Position numbers and translations under genes: made by a program
Notes under the pieces: model-generated
What the model saw: only the letters and a program-made list of their open reading frames with translations
What the model was told of the DNA's origin: nothing
Database searches by the model: none
Origin: CAYPUT01 sp046541715
Lineage (GTDB): Bacteria; Spirochaetota; Spirochaetia; DSM-27196; PWMO01
DNA: 8,750 bases
Assembly (NCBI GenBank): GCA_046541715.1
Contig: JBKHCS010000122.1
Coordinates: 1-8,750 of the forward strand
Direction of reading: 5' to 3'
In this document: piece after piece, positions 7,461 to 8,750 of the stretch
Position numbering within the stretch: position 1 is the first letter of the stretch
How the letters are laid out: each line of letters begins with the position of its first letter

Positions 7461-7488
7461 ATTATATCCATCTTTGATAAAATGTCAA
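7461..7488 (-). promoter_or_regulatory. Consensus sigma-70 promoter of the hybrid kinase gene
   Basis: On the minus strand the sequence has TTGACA (7483-7488), a 16-base spacer and TATAAT (7461-7466), so both hexamers match the housekeeping sigma consensus exactly. The -10 box ends 20 bases before the kinase ATG, so the predicted leader is only about 14 bases. The surrounding 7441-7500 is about 25% GC in otherwise GC-rich DNA. This should be a strong promoter, unusual for a regulatory kinase, unless it is held down by a repressor. Confidence 0.85.
7474..7488. promoter_or_regulatory. Imperfect inverted repeat over the kinase -35 box, possible operator
   Basis: The 15-base stretch TTGATAAAATGTCAA has TTGA/TCAA arms with partial matches inside, centred at 7481 and covering the -35 hexamer and the start of the spacer of the kinase promoter. 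The position would suit a repressor. The arms are short and the region is AT-rich, so chance is a real alternative. Confidence 0.25.
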
Positions 7489-7575
7489 TATCACCTTCAA
7501 AGTGTGTAGTAGTGGGCACTCCGCTCCGTGACGACTATCCGGGGCGGCGTATTGGCGAGTAGAATCGTGGCATCT

Positions 7576-8750
7576 ATGCGCATAAGAAAGATAGAGACGA
7601 TCCGTTGGCCCGAACTCCCCCGGATCGTCGTCGTCCGGGTCCACAGCGAGGGCGGGCTTATCGGCCTCGGGGAGAGCGTCGACAAGGTCCCCGGAACCGA
7701 GGCGGCGATTCACGGGACCGTCGCGCCCCTGGTCCTCGGCCAAGAAGCCGACGACATCGAAGGAATCTGGCGCTTCGTCATGGACAACATCATGTACCAC
7801 GGCTACGCCGGCGCCGAGGTTCGCGCGCTATCGGCGGTGGAGATTGCCCTCTGGGACCTTCTCGGTAAACGCCTCGGAGCCCCGCTGTATCAGCTTCTCG
7901 GGGGAAAGTGCCGGGACCGGGTTCCAACCTACAACACCTGCATCGGGACCCCGGCCCTCCCGGACTACGAGGCCTGGCACGAGAAGCCCGGGGCCCTCGC
8001 GGTCAGCCTTCTCTCCGACGGCATCAACCGAATGAAGATCTGGCCCTTCGACCGCTTCAGCGAGACCTCCGGGGGCCATTACATTTCTCCGGGGGAGATC
8101 GAAGAAGGCCTTGCCCCGATACGAAAGATCAGGGACCGGGTCGGTCTCGATATGGAGATTGGCATCGAGATGCACTTCCGGTGGACCCGCGCCGCGGCAG
8201 AGCGGATAACCCGGGCCCTCGAGCCCTACTCGATTCTCTTCGTAGAGGACCCGATCGCCGCAGTGCACCCGGCGGAAATAAAGGAGCTCTCCCGGAGTAC
8301 CTCGATACCCTTGGTCGGCTCGGAGCTCTTGATGACCCGGTGGCAGTACCGCGACTGGCTCGCCGCCGGAACCACTCAGATGGTTATGACCGACCCCCTC
8401 TGGAACGGCGGTATCGCCGAGACCCGGCGGATTGCCAATCTCGCGGAGGCCTACGGCACGCCGCTCGTCCTCCACAATGTCGCGAGCCCCATCTGCCACG
8501 CCGCCTGCATGCATCTCGGGGCTCACCTGCCCAACCTGGTCTTCGGCGAGTCGGTCCGGGCCTTCTACCGCACCTACTTTGGAACCATGTCCGGGTGGGA
8601 GCCGACGGTCGACCGGGGAACCTTAGACATCCCGGAAGGACCGGGGCTCGGGGTCGAGCTCCTCCCGGAGATGCTCGACCGCCCGGATGCCCTCAGCCGG
8701 GTCTCCGAGGGGCCGGGAAAGGCCGAAGGGCGCCGGGCGATGGGGGACCA
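7576..8750 (+). CDS. Mandelate racemase/enolase superfamily enzyme (3' end cut off)
   Basis: An open reading frame of 391 complete codons that leaves the right edge; family members usually end near this length, so little is missing. The N-terminal capping domain is about residues 1-115 (VRALSAVEIALWDLLGK at 82-98) and the TIM-like barrel follows. Barrel residues: Lys154 in MKIWPFD, Glu198 in GIEMHFRW, Glu224 in FVEDP, Glu250 in GSELL, Asp273 in VMTDPLWNGG, His300 in VLHN and Glu325 in GESVRAFY. The spacing 198-224-250-273-300 equals that of the mandelate racemase residues 195-221-247-270-297. The protein should therefore bind Mg2+ through three acidic ligands and use the Asp-His dyad to abstract a proton alpha to a carboxylate, typically as an acid-sugar dehydratase or epimerase. 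The substrate cannot be told. The usual second lysine of the KxK motif is Trp156. I chose the ATG at 7576 from its typical MRIRKIET start; GTG 7567 and TTG 7552 are in frame upstream. Only a poor ribosome site and no clear promoter are seen. Confidence 0.88.
   Translation, partial: MRIRKIETIRWPELPRIVVVRVHSEGGLIGLGESVDKVPGTEAAIHGTVAPLVLGQEADDIEGIWRFVMDNIMYHGYAGAEVRALSAVEIALWDLLGKRLGAPLYQLLGGKCRDRVPTYNTCIGTPALPDYEAWHEKPGALAVSLLSDGINRMKIWPFDRFSETSGGHYISPGEIEEGLAPIRKIRDRVGLDMEIGIEMHFRWTRAAAERITRALEPYSILFVEDPIAAVHPAEIKELSRSTSIPLVGSELLMTRWQYRDWLAAGTTQMVMTDPLWNGGIAETRRIANLAEAYGTPLVLHNVASPICHAACMHLGAHLPNLVFGESVRAFYRTYFGTMSGWEPTVDRGTLDIPEGPGLGVELLPEMLDRPDALSRVSEGPGKAEGRRAMGD

Noticed and set aside
7462..7800. 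112-codon minus-strand frame starting inside the enolase-superfamily gene and ending in the intergenic region
   Set aside because: Its end runs through the kinase promoter and its start is antisense to the conserved enzyme N-terminus; no ribosome site or family match is seen.
7828..8526. 232-codon open frame on the minus strand opposite the enolase-superfamily gene
   Set aside because: The plus-strand frame carries all metal ligands and catalytic residues at the spacing of mandelate racemase; the antisense frame has no family features.

Overview
The window is high-GC DNA (G and C dominate third codon positions) from a diderm bacterium; the diderm inference rests on a predicted lipoprotein. 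It is densely coded, with no gap over 300 bases, no RNA gene, no mobile element and no CRISPR array. The lipobox protein with an Ig-like domain plus parallel beta-helix, the very large soluble PAS/GAF hybrid kinase and the base composition would fit a free-living spirochaete or a deltaproteobacterium-like environmental organism. No marker gene is present, so this assignment is weak.

Layout, left to right. (1) Positions 1-1443, minus strand: a cytosine-salvage pair. A cytosine permease (codB) is followed, with a 17-base overlap, by the first 55 residues of an amidohydrolase, most likely cytosine deaminase (codA), which leaves the window at the left edge. (2) Positions 1444-1603: a 160-bp divergent intergenic region with a good ribosome site for codB, one mediocre promoter candidate for codB and nothing convincing for the gene on the other side. 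(3) Positions 1604-3265, plus strand: a lipoprotein with a bacterial Ig-like domain and a right-handed beta-helix. (4) Positions 3262-7440, minus strand: a 1392-residue cytoplasmic hybrid histidine kinase with two GAF-type and five PAS modules, then HisKA, HATPase_c and a receiver domain. Its stop codon interlocks with that of the lipoprotein gene. (5) Positions 7441-7575: a 135-bp divergent region whose kinase-proximal 60 bp is only about 25% GC. It carries a promoter for the kinase in which both hexamers match the sigma-70 consensus. (6) Positions 7576 to the right edge, plus strand: a nearly complete mandelate racemase/enolase superfamily enzyme.

How the parts relate: only codB and codA form an evident functional unit, import of cytosine and its deamination to uracil. 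The kinase has no partner response regulator in view and its target cannot be deduced. The lipoprotein and the enolase-superfamily enzyme are separate transcription units. I see no clear evidence of an undescribed multigene system. The points most worth following are the consensus promoter with its very short leader in front of the kinase, the Cys/His cluster in one PAS domain, and the enolase-superfamily active site in which one catalytic lysine position is tryptophan while the other mandelate racemase residues keep their spacing.
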